Assembly (NCBI GenBank): GCA_016717165.1
Contig: JADKGA010000002.1
Span: 1,054,001 to 1,118,000 of the forward strand
Source of the DNA: Candidatus Lutibacillus vidarii
Lineage (GTDB): Bacteria > Actinomycetota > Actinomycetes > Actinomycetales > Dermatophilaceae
Direction of reading: 5' to 3'
DNA: 64,000 nucleotides
Positions within the stretch are counted from its first letter, which is position 1; the number at the start of each line of letters is the position of its first letter. The notes under the pieces are model-generated. The model was given only the letters and a program-made list of their open reading frames with translations, was not told the DNA's origin and ran no database searches. Of the stretch, positions 54,475 to 63,783 are shown piece after piece. Position numbers and translations under genes: made by a program.

Positions 54475-55632
54475 GTGCGTATCGCTGTCCTCAACTGGCG
54501 CGACCTCACCCACCCCGAAGGCGGGGGTGCCGAACGGTACGCCCAGAATGTCTGCGCCGGCCTGAGCGCCCGCGGACATGACGTCACCTTCTTCTGCGCC
54601 GCGCACGGCTCGGCGCCGCGCACCGAGACCGTCGACGGCTACCGGGTGGTCCGCAATGGCTCGCGGCTGAGCGTCTACGCGCGCACCCTGGCCGCGCTCC
54701 GGCGGATCGAACGCGCCGAAGGAGTCTTCGACGTCGTCGTCGACACCCAGAACGGCGTGCCCTTCTGGGCTCCGACGGTCACCCAGGCGCCTGTCGTCGC
54801 CTTGGTCCACCACGTCCACCGCGAGCAGTGGCCCGTCGTCTTCTCGCCTGCCGTCGCCCGGTTCGGCTGGCTGCTCGAGTCGCGTCTGGCCCCGGCGGTC
54901 TACCGCGGCCGGCAGTATGTCGCCGTCTCCGCCCGGACCCGGGCCGAGCTCGGTGACCTCGGGATCGACCCCGGCAGCGTCGCGGTCATCCACAATGGCA
55001 CCGACCGGCCGCGAGCCGAGGCGACGGCCCGGTCGGCCGCCCCGACCCTGCTCGTCCTCGGCCGGCTGGTCCCGCACAAGCGGGTCGAGCTCGCCGTGGA
55101 CGTCCTCGCGCGCCTGCTGCCGGCCCACCCCGGACTCACCCTGCGCATCGTCGGTGACGGGTGGTGGCGCGAGCAGATCGCCACCTACGCCGAGACCGCC
55201 GGGATGGCCGAGCACGTCCACCTCCTCGGCTTCGTCGACGAGGCGACCAAGCACCACGAGCTCGCTTCGGCCTGGGTGGCCCTGGCCCCCAGCGCCAAGG
55301 AGGGCTGGGGGCTCAATGTCGTCGACGCCGCATCGCACGGCGTGCCCACGGTGGCACACCACGGTGCTGGCGGGCTCAGCGAGTCCATCGTCGACGGCGT
55401 CACCGGGCTGCTGGTCGACGACCTCGACGGGCTCACCGCGGCGACGAGCCTCCTGCTGACCGACGCCGACCTTCGGGAACGGCTGGGGCGGGCGGCCCAG
55501 CGGCGCGCGGCGACATACACCTGGGCTGGCACGGTGGCCGAATGGGAGGCGCTGCTCGCGCACGTCGCGGCGGGCGGACCCACCGTGGCGTGGAGTGACC
55601 GGGACGTCGACGCGGTCCCGCTGACGGCATGA
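54475..55632 (+). CDS. Glycosyltransferase family 4
   Basis: 385 residues, GT-B fold. N-terminal Rossmann part with HPEGGGAERYAQNVCAGL; C-terminal donor-binding part with LVLGRLVPHKRVELAVD and KEGWGLNVVDAASHG, where the usual E-x7-E ends in Asp. Probably uses a nucleotide-sugar or GDP-mannose donor to build an envelope glycan. GTG at 54475. Its stop overlaps the next ATG. Confidence 0.85.
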   Translation: MRIAVLNWRDLTHPEGGGAERYAQNVCAGLSARGHDVTFFCAAHGSAPRTETVDGYRVVRNGSRLSVYARTLAALRRIERAEGVFDVVVDTQNGVPFWAPTVTQAPVVALVHHVHREQWPVVFSPAVARFGWLLESRLAPAVYRGRQYVAVSARTRAELGDLGIDPGSVAVIHNGTDRPRAEATARSAAPTLLVLGRLVPHKRVELAVDVLARLLPAHPGLTLRIVGDGWWREQIATYAETAGMAEHVHLLGFVDEATKHHELASAWVALAPSAKEGWGLNVVDAASHGVPTVAHHGAGGLSESIVDGVTGLLVDDLDGLTAATSLLLTDADLRERLGRAAQRRAATYTWAGTVAEWEALLAHVAAGGPTVAWSDRDVDAVPLTA

Positions 55633-56390
55633 GCTCCGTGACGGGGGCTGCGCTGCCCCCGGTCGGGAGCGTGCGACGGTCGGTGGCCCTGTTCCGCGCC
55701 TTCCGGGTCGAGCAGAGCGACCCCGACCACTTCTACTCCCTGCTCGCGGTCGACTCAGTTCGTGAGCTGTCGCGCTGGCACCGCCTCGACGGAGCGCGGG
55801 TCGTCGACGTCGGTGGCGGGCCCGGCTACTTCGCGCAGGCCTTCCGCGACGCCGGCGCGCGCTACTGCGGCGTCGACCCCGATGTCGGCGAGCTGACCGC
55901 CCGCGGTCGACCGGACCCGACCTCGACGGTCCGGGCCTCGGGCCTGGCGCTGCCCTTCGCGACCGGAGGCGTCGACATCGCGTACTCGAGCAATGTCCTC
56001 GAGCATGTGCCGGACCCCGAGGCGATGGCCGAGGAGATGGTCCGGATCACCAGGCCGGGCGGGTTGGTCTACCTCTCCTGGACCCCCTGGCTCTCGCCGT
56101 GGGGCGGGCACGAGACCTCGCCGTGGCACTACCTCGGCGGGGTCCGAGCCGCGGACCGGTATGCGCGGCGGATGGGTCGGCGCCCGAAGAACGACTTCGG
56201 CCGCTCCCTGTTCGCCTGCTCGGCCGCCCGGATGAGCCGCTGGGCCGCCCACGCCGCCGCAGCCGGCCGGGTTGAGGTCGTCGACATCCTGCCCCGGTAC
56301 CACCCGAGCTGGGCCCGCTGGGTCGCCCGGACGCCCGGCTTGCGCGAGGTCGCGTCGTGGAATGTCGTCCTCGTCCTGCGCGTCCGATGA
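55629..56390 (+). CDS. SAM-dependent methyltransferase (class I)
   Basis: 253 residues. SAM motif VVDVGGGPGYFAQAFRDAG, then YCGVDPDVGEL, and IAYSSNVLEHVPDPEAMAEEMVRITRPGG (Methyltransf_11 type). Similar genes lie next to glycosyltransferases in actinobacterial glycan loci (Rv0224c-like). Substrate unknown. ATGA overlaps with both neighbours, so it is part of the GT4-aftD operon. Confidence 0.82.
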   Translation: MSSVTGAALPPVGSVRRSVALFRAFRVEQSDPDHFYSLLAVDSVRELSRWHRLDGARVVDVGGGPGYFAQAFRDAGARYCGVDPDVGELTARGRPDPTSTVRASGLALPFATGGVDIAYSSNVLEHVPDPEAMAEEMVRITRPGGLVYLSWTPWLSPWGGHETSPWHYLGGVRAADRYARRMGRRPKNDFGRSLFACSAARMSRWAAHAAAAGRVEVVDILPRYHPSWARWVARTPGLREVASWNVVLVLRVR

Positions 56391-59300
56391 CGACCTCGTC
56401 AGCGGTATGGCGTTTCCGCGTCGCCGTGGTCGCGGCGGCCCTCACCGCACTGTGTTTTCGCCAGTCGCCGGGGCTCATCGTCCCTGACACCAAGCTGGAC
56501 CTCACCGCCGACCCCTGGGGCTTCCTCGGGCGGGCCCTGCACCTGTGGGATCCGCAGGGGTCCTTCGGGCAGCTGCAGAACCAGGCGTACGGGTACCTCT
56601 TCCCCGTCGGGCCCTTCCACGCGGTGCTGGGCAGCGCGGGCATCCCCGCCTGGGTCGTCCAGCGGCTGTGGTGGTCGACCATCCTCGTCGTGGCGCTCGT
56701 CGGGATGTGGCGTCTTGCTCGGGCGCTGGGCGTCCGGAACGGCTGGGCGGCCCTGTTCGCCGCCACGGCATACGCGCTGAGCCCGCGCTTCGTCGAGGAG
56801 CTGTCGATCACCTCCGTCGAGGTCTGGCCGATGGCGATGGCTCCCTGGGTGCTCCTCCCGCTGGTGCTCCGCGACCGGTCCAGCTCGTGGCGGGCCACTC
56901 GGTCCGGGCTCGCCTTCGCCCTCGTCGGCGGGGTCAACGCGGTCGCCACGCTCGTGGTGCTCATCCCGGCCGCCCTGTGGCTCCTCACCCGGCGCTGGAC
57001 CGCACCCTGGCGCGGTCTGGTCCTGCGGTGGTCGGCGGCCGTGGCCCTCGCGGGGCTGTGGTGGGTGCTGCCGCTGCTCACCCTTGGGCGGTACAGCCCG
57101 CCCTTCCTCGACTGGATCGAGAACGCCGCGGTGACCACCGGTCCCGCGAGCGCCTTCGAGGCACTGCGCGGGACGAGCCCCTGGCTGGGCTTCCTCGCGA
57201 CCTCCGGCGGCCCCTCGTGGCCCGCGGGGTGGCTCTATGTCACCGTCCCGGTCCTCGTCGTCGCCACCTCCGTCATGGCCGCGCTCGGCCTGCTCGGCCT
57301 GGTCTGGCGCCGACGGCCGGGTGCGGATGCGCTGCTGCTCATGGTCGTCGTGGGGCTCGGCCTGGTCACCCTCGGCCACACCGGACCCGGGTCGGCGTGG
57401 TGGGCCGATGCCATGAACTCGGCCCTCGACGGGCCGCTGGCTCCGCTGCGGAACACCCACAAGTTCGAGCTCGTCGTCCGGCTGCCCCTCGCCGTCGGGC
57501 TCGGCTTCGCCGTCGAGGCGCTCCGGGGGCTGATCGCCGGACTCGATGAGCTCACCGTCGTCCCGCGGCGCATGCTCCCGGTCGTCCTTACCAGCGTCTT
57601 CCTCGCCGCGGCCGCCCCCGCCCTCGGGGCGTCGATGGCGCGGCCGGAGGGGTACCGCGTGATCCCGAACCACTGGGTCCAGGCGGCCCAGTGGCTCGAC
57701 GCCCAACCCGAGCCGGGCGCGGTCCTCGTCACGCCCGGGTCCTCCTTCGCGGACTTCACCTGGGGCTCGACCAAGGACGAGCCCTTCCAGGCGCTGATGG
57801 CTCGTCCGCTCGTCGTCCGTGATGCGGTGCCCTTGGGGTCGGCGGGGCAGATCCGGCTCCTGGACGGCATCGAGAACCGGCTCGGCGAGGGGCAGCCCAT
57901 CCCAGGACTGGTCGACGTCCTGGGTCGCGCGGGGGTCGGCTTCGTCGTGGTCCGCAACGACCTGCGGACCACCGCCGCGGGGTCGCCGCAGCTCGCGGTC
58001 ATCCGCGCACTGGAGTGGTCGGGGTTACCTCGGGCAGCCATCTTTGGGCCGTCGTGGACGCCTCCGGGGGAGTCGGCCGACCACGTCGTGGACTACCGGA
58101 CGGTGCTCAGCCGACCCGCGCTGGAGGTCTTCGCCGTCCCCCGGACGCGACCGGCAGCCGTCGTCCCGGTCGACTCGCTGGTCACCGCCAACGGCGGTCC
58201 GGAGGACCTGCTCCGCCTCGCCGAGGCCCAGGCGGGAACGTCCACTGTGCTCGGCAGCGACATCGGGGTCCTCGCCGAGGCAGCCCGCAACGCCGGGGTG
58301 GCTGCGCCGTCGCGCCACTGGCTCACCGACGGCCTACGACGACGCGAGGTCAACTTCGGCGCGGTGAGCAACCGGACCTCCGGTCTGCTCACCCCAGACG
58401 ACCCCGGCCGCTCGACCCGCCGGGTCATCGACGTGGTGGCCGACCGGGCCGCAGCACCGACGGCCCTGCACTGGGACGGGGTCGCGTCCGTCACGGCGTC
58501 GACCTCGGCGTCGGACGCGACCGCCACGCTGCGGCTGGGGCCGGCATACACTCCGTCGGCGGCCTTCGACGGCGACCCGGCCACCCGCTGGGTCAGCGGT
58601 CGGTACGGCTCGGCCGTGGGGGAGTGGCTGCGGGTCGACTTCACCGAACCGATCTCGGTGTCCGGCCTGACAGCGGTCTTCTCCGGGAGCTCACCGATCG
58701 GTGCGGGTCCCTCGGTCGTCGCGGTGGAGACCGAACAGGGCTCGATCACCGCCGATGTCATCGCGGGGGTGGGGCGCCGGCTGCCCTCCCTGCCCGGGGT
58801 GAGCCACTGGCTGAGGATCCGGCTCGTCGAGACCGACCCTGGGGTCCAGAACGGCTTCTCGGTCGAGGACATCACCATCCCGGGTGTCCGGCTGCGGGCG
58901 AGCGCCGCTCTCCCGGACAGGCCGGTCCTGGCGCAGCCGGGCGAAGGTGAGCCCCAGCCGCAGCCTGGGCCGCCGGCTCCGGAACGGGTCGTCCTCGGTG
59001 AGGGGATCCGCGGCCGGTCGGACTGCCTCACCCTCGACGGGCAGCCCCGATGCTCCCCGACCCTGCGGCTGGACCCCGAGGAGCTCAGCTGGGCGCGGAC
59101 CTGGTTCTCTGCGGCCGGCCAGGAGTATGACGCCACCGGGACGGTCACACCGCTGCCCGGGGCTCCCCTGGAGAAGCTCCTCACCTCGGGGCCGACCTGG
59201 CAGGCCAAGGCGTCGTCCCGGCTCGTCGACGCGGCCTCGGGGCGCCCCGGCGCAGCCGTGGACGGCGACCCGCGGACCACCTGGACCGCCGCACCCGGCG

Positions 59301-60580
59301 ACACCGACCCCTGGTTCCAGGTCATCCTTCCCGAACGGGCCCAGGTCACCGGGGTGAGGGTCGTCTTCGCCGACGGTATGGCGGCCTCGCGACCGACCAG
59401 CCTCGCGGTCGACCTCGACGGCGGTGTGCACGTCGAGGCCCCGCTGGACGACCAGGGCAGGATCTCGCTGCCGCGCACGCCGACCCGGTCGGTCCTGCTG
59501 CACTTCCCCCAGATACGACCCGCCGCCACTGTCGACCCGAGGACCGGGCAGGAGGCCTTCGCCCCGGTCGGCCTCTCCGAGGTCCAGGTGGCCGGCGCCG
59601 AGGACCTCTTCCATCCCGTCGACCCGACCGCAGCGACCGGCGTGCCGTGCGGCTTCGGACCGTCGCTCAGGGTCAACGGGAGGGTGTACGAGACGTCGGT
59701 CGCCGGGGTCGTGGGTGACCTGCTCGACGGGCGCCCGCTGTCCTGGAGGGTCTGCGGCACCGACCGGGTCGAGATCCCCGCTGGTACGGTCCAGCTCGAG
59801 GCCACCCGCTCGGGGGAGTTCCGGCCGAGCACCCTCACCCTGACCGCGCCGACGGCCGCCGCGCCCAACGCCCCCGACCCGGCGAGCATCGAGCGACCGT
59901 CCGCCGCGCAGGCCGTCATCCAGGTGCCCGAGCGAGACACTGCGGGCGTGCTCGTCGTGCCCCAGAACGCCAACCCGGGCTGGGCGGCCGCCACCGCCGA
60001 CGGGACCACCCTGACTCCGGTGCGCATCGACGGCTGGCAGCAGGGCTGGCTTCTGCCGGCCGGCCCGGCGACCGAGGTACGGGCCGAGTTCGGTCCGGAC
60101 CGGTGGTACCGGGTCGGGCTGCTCGTCGGTGCGCTGGCGCTGCTCGCCCTGCTGGGCTGGAGCGTGCGGGCCCGCCGCCGCAGCACTCTCCTCTACCCAG
60201 CGGATCCCCGCATCGACGCAGTGGTGGGTGGGTCCTCGCGGGCCGTCATCCTGGCTGCACTCGGCGGGGTGGCGCTGGTGGGTGGGCCAGCCGGGATGCT
60301 GGCCCTGCTCATCGCGGGAGGGTTGGCGGTCCTTACCCGTGCCGGGCGCACGAAGACCACCCGTCGGGGCTCCCTGCTGCGCCCGCTGGCCGCGGCGCTG
60401 GTCGTCGGCCTGCCGACGCTCGCGGCGCTGCTCGTCGCGCGAACCCCGTGGCCCGCGGCTGACACCGGCCGGTCCTCATGGCTGGTTCAGCTGGGTGTGT
60501 GGACCGCCGTCGCCGTCGCCGGCGTCCTGCTCGTCGCGCCGCGCACCCAGGCCATCAACGGCCGCTCGACGACGACATAG
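56387..60580 (+). CDS. aftD: AftD-type alpha-(1->3)-arabinofuranosyltransferase (DUF3367)
   Basis: 1397 residues, the same size as mycobacterial AftD. N-terminal GT-C membrane part (about 1-430) with the acidic loop PGLIVPDTKLDLTADPWGF typical of polyprenyl-phosphate-sugar donors; a long extracytoplasmic region holding at least two F5/8-type carbohydrate-binding modules (around residues 700-830 and 940-1070, e.g. SAAFDGDPATRWVSG and GAAVDGDPRTTWTA); four C-terminal membrane segments (about 1245-1395). In mycobacteria it adds alpha-1,3 arabinofuranose to arabinogalactan and lipoarabinomannan. ATGA overlap with the methyltransferase gene. Its 3' end overlaps the convergent acyltransferase by 94 bases. 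Confidence 0.88.
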   Translation: MTTSSAVWRFRVAVVAAALTALCFRQSPGLIVPDTKLDLTADPWGFLGRALHLWDPQGSFGQLQNQAYGYLFPVGPFHAVLGSAGIPAWVVQRLWWSTILVVALVGMWRLARALGVRNGWAALFAATAYALSPRFVEELSITSVEVWPMAMAPWVLLPLVLRDRSSSWRATRSGLAFALVGGVNAVATLVVLIPAALWLLTRRWTAPWRGLVLRWSAAVALAGLWWVLPLLTLGRYSPPFLDWIENAAVTTGPASAFEALRGTSPWLGFLATSGGPSWPAGWLYVTVPVLVVATSVMAALGLLGLVWRRRPGADALLLMVVVGLGLVTLGHTGPGSAWWADAMNSALDGPLAPLRNTHKFELVVRLPLAVGLGFAVEALRGLIAGLDELTVVPRRMLPVVLTSVFLAAAAPALGASMARPEGYRVIPNHWVQAAQWLDAQPEPGAVLVTPGSSFADFTWGSTKDEPFQALMARPLVVRDAVPLGSAGQIRLLDGIENRLGEGQPIPGLVDVLGRAGVGFVVVRNDLRTTAAGSPQLAVIRALEWSGLPRAAIFGPSWTPPGESADHVVDYRTVLSRPALEVFAVPRTRPAAVVPVDSLVTANGGPEDLLRLAEAQAGTSTVLGSDIGVLAEAARNAGVAAPSRHWLTDGLRRREVNFGAVSNRTSGLLTPDDPGRSTRRVIDVVADRAAAPTALHWDGVASVTASTSASDATATLRLGPAYTPSAAFDGDPATRWVSGRYGSAVGEWLRVDFTEPISVSGLTAVFSGSSPIGAGPSVVAVETEQGSITADVIAGVGRRLPSLPGVSHWLRIRLVETDPGVQNGFSVEDITIPGVRLRASAALPDRPVLAQPGEGEPQPQPGPPAPERVVLGEGIRGRSDCLTLDGQPRCSPTLRLDPEELSWARTWFSAAGQEYDATGTVTPLPGAPLEKLLTSGPTWQAKASSRLVDAASGRPGAAVDGDPRTTWTAAPGDTDPWFQVILPERAQVTGVRVVFADGMAASRPTSLAVDLDGGVHVEAPLDDQGRISLPRTPTRSVLLHFPQIRPAATVDPRTGQEAFAPVGLSEVQVAGAEDLFHPVDPTAATGVPCGFGPSLRVNGRVYETSVAGVVGDLLDGRPLSWRVCGTDRVEIPAGTVQLEATRSGEFRPSTLTLTAPTAAAPNAPDPASIERPSAAQAVIQVPERDTAGVLVVPQNANPGWAAATADGTTLTPVRIDGWQQGWLLPAGPATEVRAEFGPDRWYRVGLLVGALALLALLGWSVRARRRSTLLYPADPRIDAVVGGSSRAVILAALGGVALVGGPAGMLALLIAGGLAVLTRAGRTKTTRRGSLLRPLAAALVVGLPTLAALLVARTPWPAADTGRSSWLVQLGVWTAVAVAGVLLVAPRTQAINGRSTTT

Positions 60581-61665
60581 CTCACCGTGGCGACCACCAG
60601 GGTCGCGACGAAGGTCAGCCCGAGCCGTTCGACGAAGCGCCCTTGGAAGGATCCGAACCCCGGCAGCCGGTCGACCACGGCGAGAACGATGACGTGGTAG
60701 GCGAACAGACCGTACGACACCTCACCCAGACGCGACCCGAGACGGCCACCGAGGGCGCGCACCGCGGTCGGCTCGGTCGCGGGGGCGATGGTCGTCACGG
60801 TCGGCAGCAGGATGAAAAGGCCGATCAGGGTGTAGAGCACCGCCTTGACCGCTGCCTGGCCGGGGGTGGGTTCGCTGAGGTCGAGCGGGCCAGCAACGGG
60901 CGTCCCGGCGATGGCCAGCAGCGCCACCGCAGCCGCCCACGAGGTCCCCGGCGCCCGACTGAGCGAGTCGAGGACGCCCGGGGCTACCAGTCCCACCGTC
61001 CGCGCACCATTCCACAGGGCGAGCAGCATCCCGACGGCGAACCAGCCGACGAAGCCAGGCAGCCAGAGCCGGGCCTGGGGGTGCCCGGTCGCAGTCACCA
61101 CGGCCATCCAGACCGGGCCTACCGGGACCAGGACGAGCAGCGCGACGCTCGCCCGCCGCAGCCACGTCATACCGCAGCGTCCTCGGCAGAGCAGCGCGGC
61201 AGCGGCCGGGAGAAGAAGGTAGAAGGCGACCTCGGTGGCCAGGCTCCAGAACTGGGTGAGCCCGGTGAGCAGCGGGGTGCCGACGTAGATGTGGACGAGG
61301 GCCGCGGTAGCCAGGTAGTCCCCGGTGACCGCCCCCTTCGTGGGAACGACGAGGTATGCCGCCCCGACGGCCAGCCAGAGCACCGGGAGGATGCGGGCGG
61401 CCCGTCGGGCGAAGTACGACCCGACCCTCGGCCTGGGACGGCCGCCGAGGTGGGCCATAACGTGCGGGCGGAAGAGGACGAAGCCCGAGACGGCGAAGAA
61501 GATCGCGACCCCGCTGTCGAGGCGCCCAAGCAGCCCGGCAAACGGTCCGCGGAGGGCGTCCCCGCTGTCGAAACCGACGTGGGTCATCATGACCGCGAGG
61601 GCGCCGACCAGACGGAGTCCGTCGACGGCCCGGAAGCGGGCCGCCGAGTCCGCCCCTGAGCTCAC
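60487..61665 (-). CDS. Acyltransferase 3 family membrane protein
   Basis: 392 residues, about 10 membrane segments. Acyltransferase 3 motifs: RAVDGLRLVGALAVMMTHVGF (His in TM1), AIFFAVSGFVLFRPHV, and SYFARRAARILPVLWL. Members O-acetylate or O-succinylate envelope sugars; arabinan or mannan in this locus is a plausible target. GTG start overlaps the stop of the upstream gene on this strand. Convergent overlap of 94 bases with aftD. Confidence 0.85.
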   Translation of the reverse strand: MSSGADSAARFRAVDGLRLVGALAVMMTHVGFDSGDALRGPFAGLLGRLDSGVAIFFAVSGFVLFRPHVMAHLGGRPRPRVGSYFARRAARILPVLWLAVGAAYLVVPTKGAVTGDYLATAALVHIYVGTPLLTGLTQFWSLATEVAFYLLLPAAAALLCRGRCGMTWLRRASVALLVLVPVGPVWMAVVTATGHPQARLWLPGFVGWFAVGMLLALWNGARTVGLVAPGVLDSLSRAPGTSWAAAVALLAIAGTPVAGPLDLSEPTPGQAAVKAVLYTLIGLFILLPTVTTIAPATEPTAVRALGGRLGSRLGEVSYGLFAYHVIVLAVVDRLPGFGSFQGRFVERLGLTFVATLVVATVSYVVVERPLMAWVRGATSRTPATATAVHTPS

Positions 61666-63629
61666 GGCGCAGCCTGCGGCAGCCCGACCTGCGCGTCACC
61701 GACACAGACGTTGACCGAGTCGGCCAGCCCGGTGATGACCAGTCGGTCGCCCGCGCCGATGAGGTTGACCCAGACCTCGCCGAGCCCCTCGACGAGCGGC
61801 ACCTCCTGCTGCGCACTGCCCAGCGAGATGACGGCGGGGGTCGCGGAGTCGGCGAGGTACCCGACCCGCACCGCCCAGGACCACTCGAACAGTGGGCCGG
61901 ACAGCGGCAGCTCGATCCGGCCGCCCACCGCCGCCTGGCACCCACCGAAGACCTGCGCGGTCGCCGAGGGGCTGACCGTCATCGGCTTGAGCTCACCGGT
62001 GGGGGTGATGACATAGGGGTTGGTGTACCAGCGCCGGGTGTACATCTGGTCGCGCTGCTCGTCGGTTGCCACCGGCGCGAGGAACCGGCTGACCGAGTTG
62101 TACTCGGCGAAGAGCGGTCCGATGAGCTCGCCCGGCACTGCGGTGTCGAAGACCTGGGCCGAGGCCGGCAGAGCCCGGAAGGAGTTCACGGCGTTGTCGA
62201 CGAAACCGCGGTACGGGTTCCGGGTGCTCATCGCGGCATACCCGTTGAAGGCGTGCAACGAGACCAGCACGGTACTGAGGGCGGCGGCCGAGACGGCGCC
62301 CCAGAGCAGCGGCCGACTGACCGCCCGGTCGACTCTGGCCCGCAGCGGCAGCCACGGGTGCTCCTCGCCGACCATCGGGGCAACGCAGGCCCCGAGGGTG
62401 ACGAAGAGGGGGACGACCGCGTCGGCGAGGTACCGGGTCTCCAGAGCGACGATCGCGCCCCCGAAGGCGACCCGGCCCATCGCGACCACCGCGAGGGACC
62501 CAGCGATATAGGCCAGCAGCGCCACCCAGAAGCGCGCCACCCCGCGGCGGAAGACGAGGGAGCCGCCGACGAGGACGAGAGCGAGCAGCCAGCCCAGCCA
62601 GTCGAAGGCCCGTGGCGAGTCGACGATCCCGAGGCCATAGCTGGTGGGCTGCCAGTCCCAGGGCCCCCCGAAGATGCCGGGGACGAAGGTCCGCAGCACG
62701 CTGAGGTAGACGAAGTCCCCCAACGGCCCAGCCGTGGGTGCCGCCACGGGGGAGGCGTTGCCTGCGCTGCGGACCCCGGGGATGTAGAGGACGAGGTATG
62801 CCGCCAGGGCCACGGCATACCCCAGCCAGACCCACAGCGTGCGCCGGACCAGCCCCAGGACCGACCTGAGCCGGAAGTCCACCGTCGGGCTGATCGCCAT
62901 GGTGAAGAACGGGATGAAGGTGAGGAAGACGACGATCTTCTCGAAGCTCGCCAGCCCGACGACGAACCACAGCACCGCCCAGAGGGCGTCGAGCCGTCTG
63001 CCGCTGCGGACGTACCGCGTGTGGTAGATGAGCATTCCCGTGATGGCGATCATCAGCGGCAGCCAGATGATCGCGGCCGCAAGCCAGGTGAAGGCCGAGA
63101 GCGTGAGCGGGGTGAAGCAGAACATCGCGTAGGGGATGAGCAGGGCGGGGCGCCGCCCGAAGACTTCGACGAGCAGCCGCCACATCATCGCGCCGAAGAC
63201 CGCCTGGCCGGCGATGAGGACGAGCACCGTGACCGCCCAGTTGAGCGGCGCGAGATGGGCCAGGAGCCACATGACCGTGAAGCCGATGGGCTCGAAGTGA
63301 CCGGTGTGGACGCGGGTGAGGTACCCCCAGCTCAGCGGGTTCTCCATGGCGCGGGCGCTGAGCATGTAGTCGTCGGTGATGAAGAAGCTGTCCTTGACGA
63401 CGCTGAACCGGACGGCGAGCGAGACGAGGAGGATGACGATGACGGCGGTGCGGATCGGGTCACGGACCAGCCAGTGGTCCAGCTCCCCGGCCGGGGCATT
63501 GACGGCGACCGCTTCCTGGCGCAGCGCGGCCCGGCTCTCCCGTGGCGTCCGGTTCGCGCCGGTCGCGGCGGTCGCGGCGGTCGCGGCGGCCTGGCCGGTG
63601 TGAGGTGGCGGCGCGAGGTCGTCCGACAC
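61662..63629 (-). CDS. Polytopic membrane protein, GT-C-like glycosyltransferase
   Basis: 655 residues: an Ala/Thr-rich N-terminal cytoplasmic segment, about 11 membrane segments (roughly 45-430), then an extracytoplasmic domain. FITDDYMLSARAMENPLSWGYL after TM1 resembles the Asp-Asp motif in the first loop of GT-C enzymes. No named family. GTG at 63629 is chosen because GAGGAG lies 9 bases upstream; the frame is open to the end of the window but no ribosome-binding site or homology supports a longer protein. Forms an operon with the acyltransferase. Confidence 0.65.
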   Translation of the reverse strand: MSDDLAPPPHTGQAAATAATAATGANRTPRESRAALRQEAVAVNAPAGELDHWLVRDPIRTAVIVILLVSLAVRFSVVKDSFFITDDYMLSARAMENPLSWGYLTRVHTGHFEPIGFTVMWLLAHLAPLNWAVTVLVLIAGQAVFGAMMWRLLVEVFGRRPALLIPYAMFCFTPLTLSAFTWLAAAIIWLPLMIAITGMLIYHTRYVRSGRRLDALWAVLWFVVGLASFEKIVVFLTFIPFFTMAISPTVDFRLRSVLGLVRRTLWVWLGYAVALAAYLVLYIPGVRSAGNASPVAAPTAGPLGDFVYLSVLRTFVPGIFGGPWDWQPTSYGLGIVDSPRAFDWLGWLLALVLVGGSLVFRRGVARFWVALLAYIAGSLAVVAMGRVAFGGAIVALETRYLADAVVPLFVTLGACVAPMVGEEHPWLPLRARVDRAVSRPLLWGAVSAAALSTVLVSLHAFNGYAAMSTRNPYRGFVDNAVNSFRALPASAQVFDTAVPGELIGPLFAEYNSVSRFLAPVATDEQRDQMYTRRWYTNPYVITPTGELKPMTVSPSATAQVFGGCQAAVGGRIELPLSGPLFEWSWAVRVGYLADSATPAVISLGSAQQEVPLVEGLGEVWVNLIGAGDRLVITGLADSVNVCVGDAQVGLPQAAP

Positions 63630-63737
63630 GGGTGTGCTCTCCTCGGGGGCGTGAAGAATGGAGCTCGACAACCTGCTGAGGGGTGCGGCGCGCAGGCCTT
63701 TCCGCGCAACGTCTCCCGCGCGAAGGCTACCCGCTGG

Positions 63738-63743
63738 TACGCT
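63738..63743 (+). promoter_or_regulatory. Putative -10 box for the DUF3068 gene
   Basis: TACGCT, about 40 bases before the ATG at 63784. Confidence 0.3.
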
Positions 63744-63783
63744 CCGCGAGAACTGCAGGCAGCACGACACGGGTGGGAGAGCA

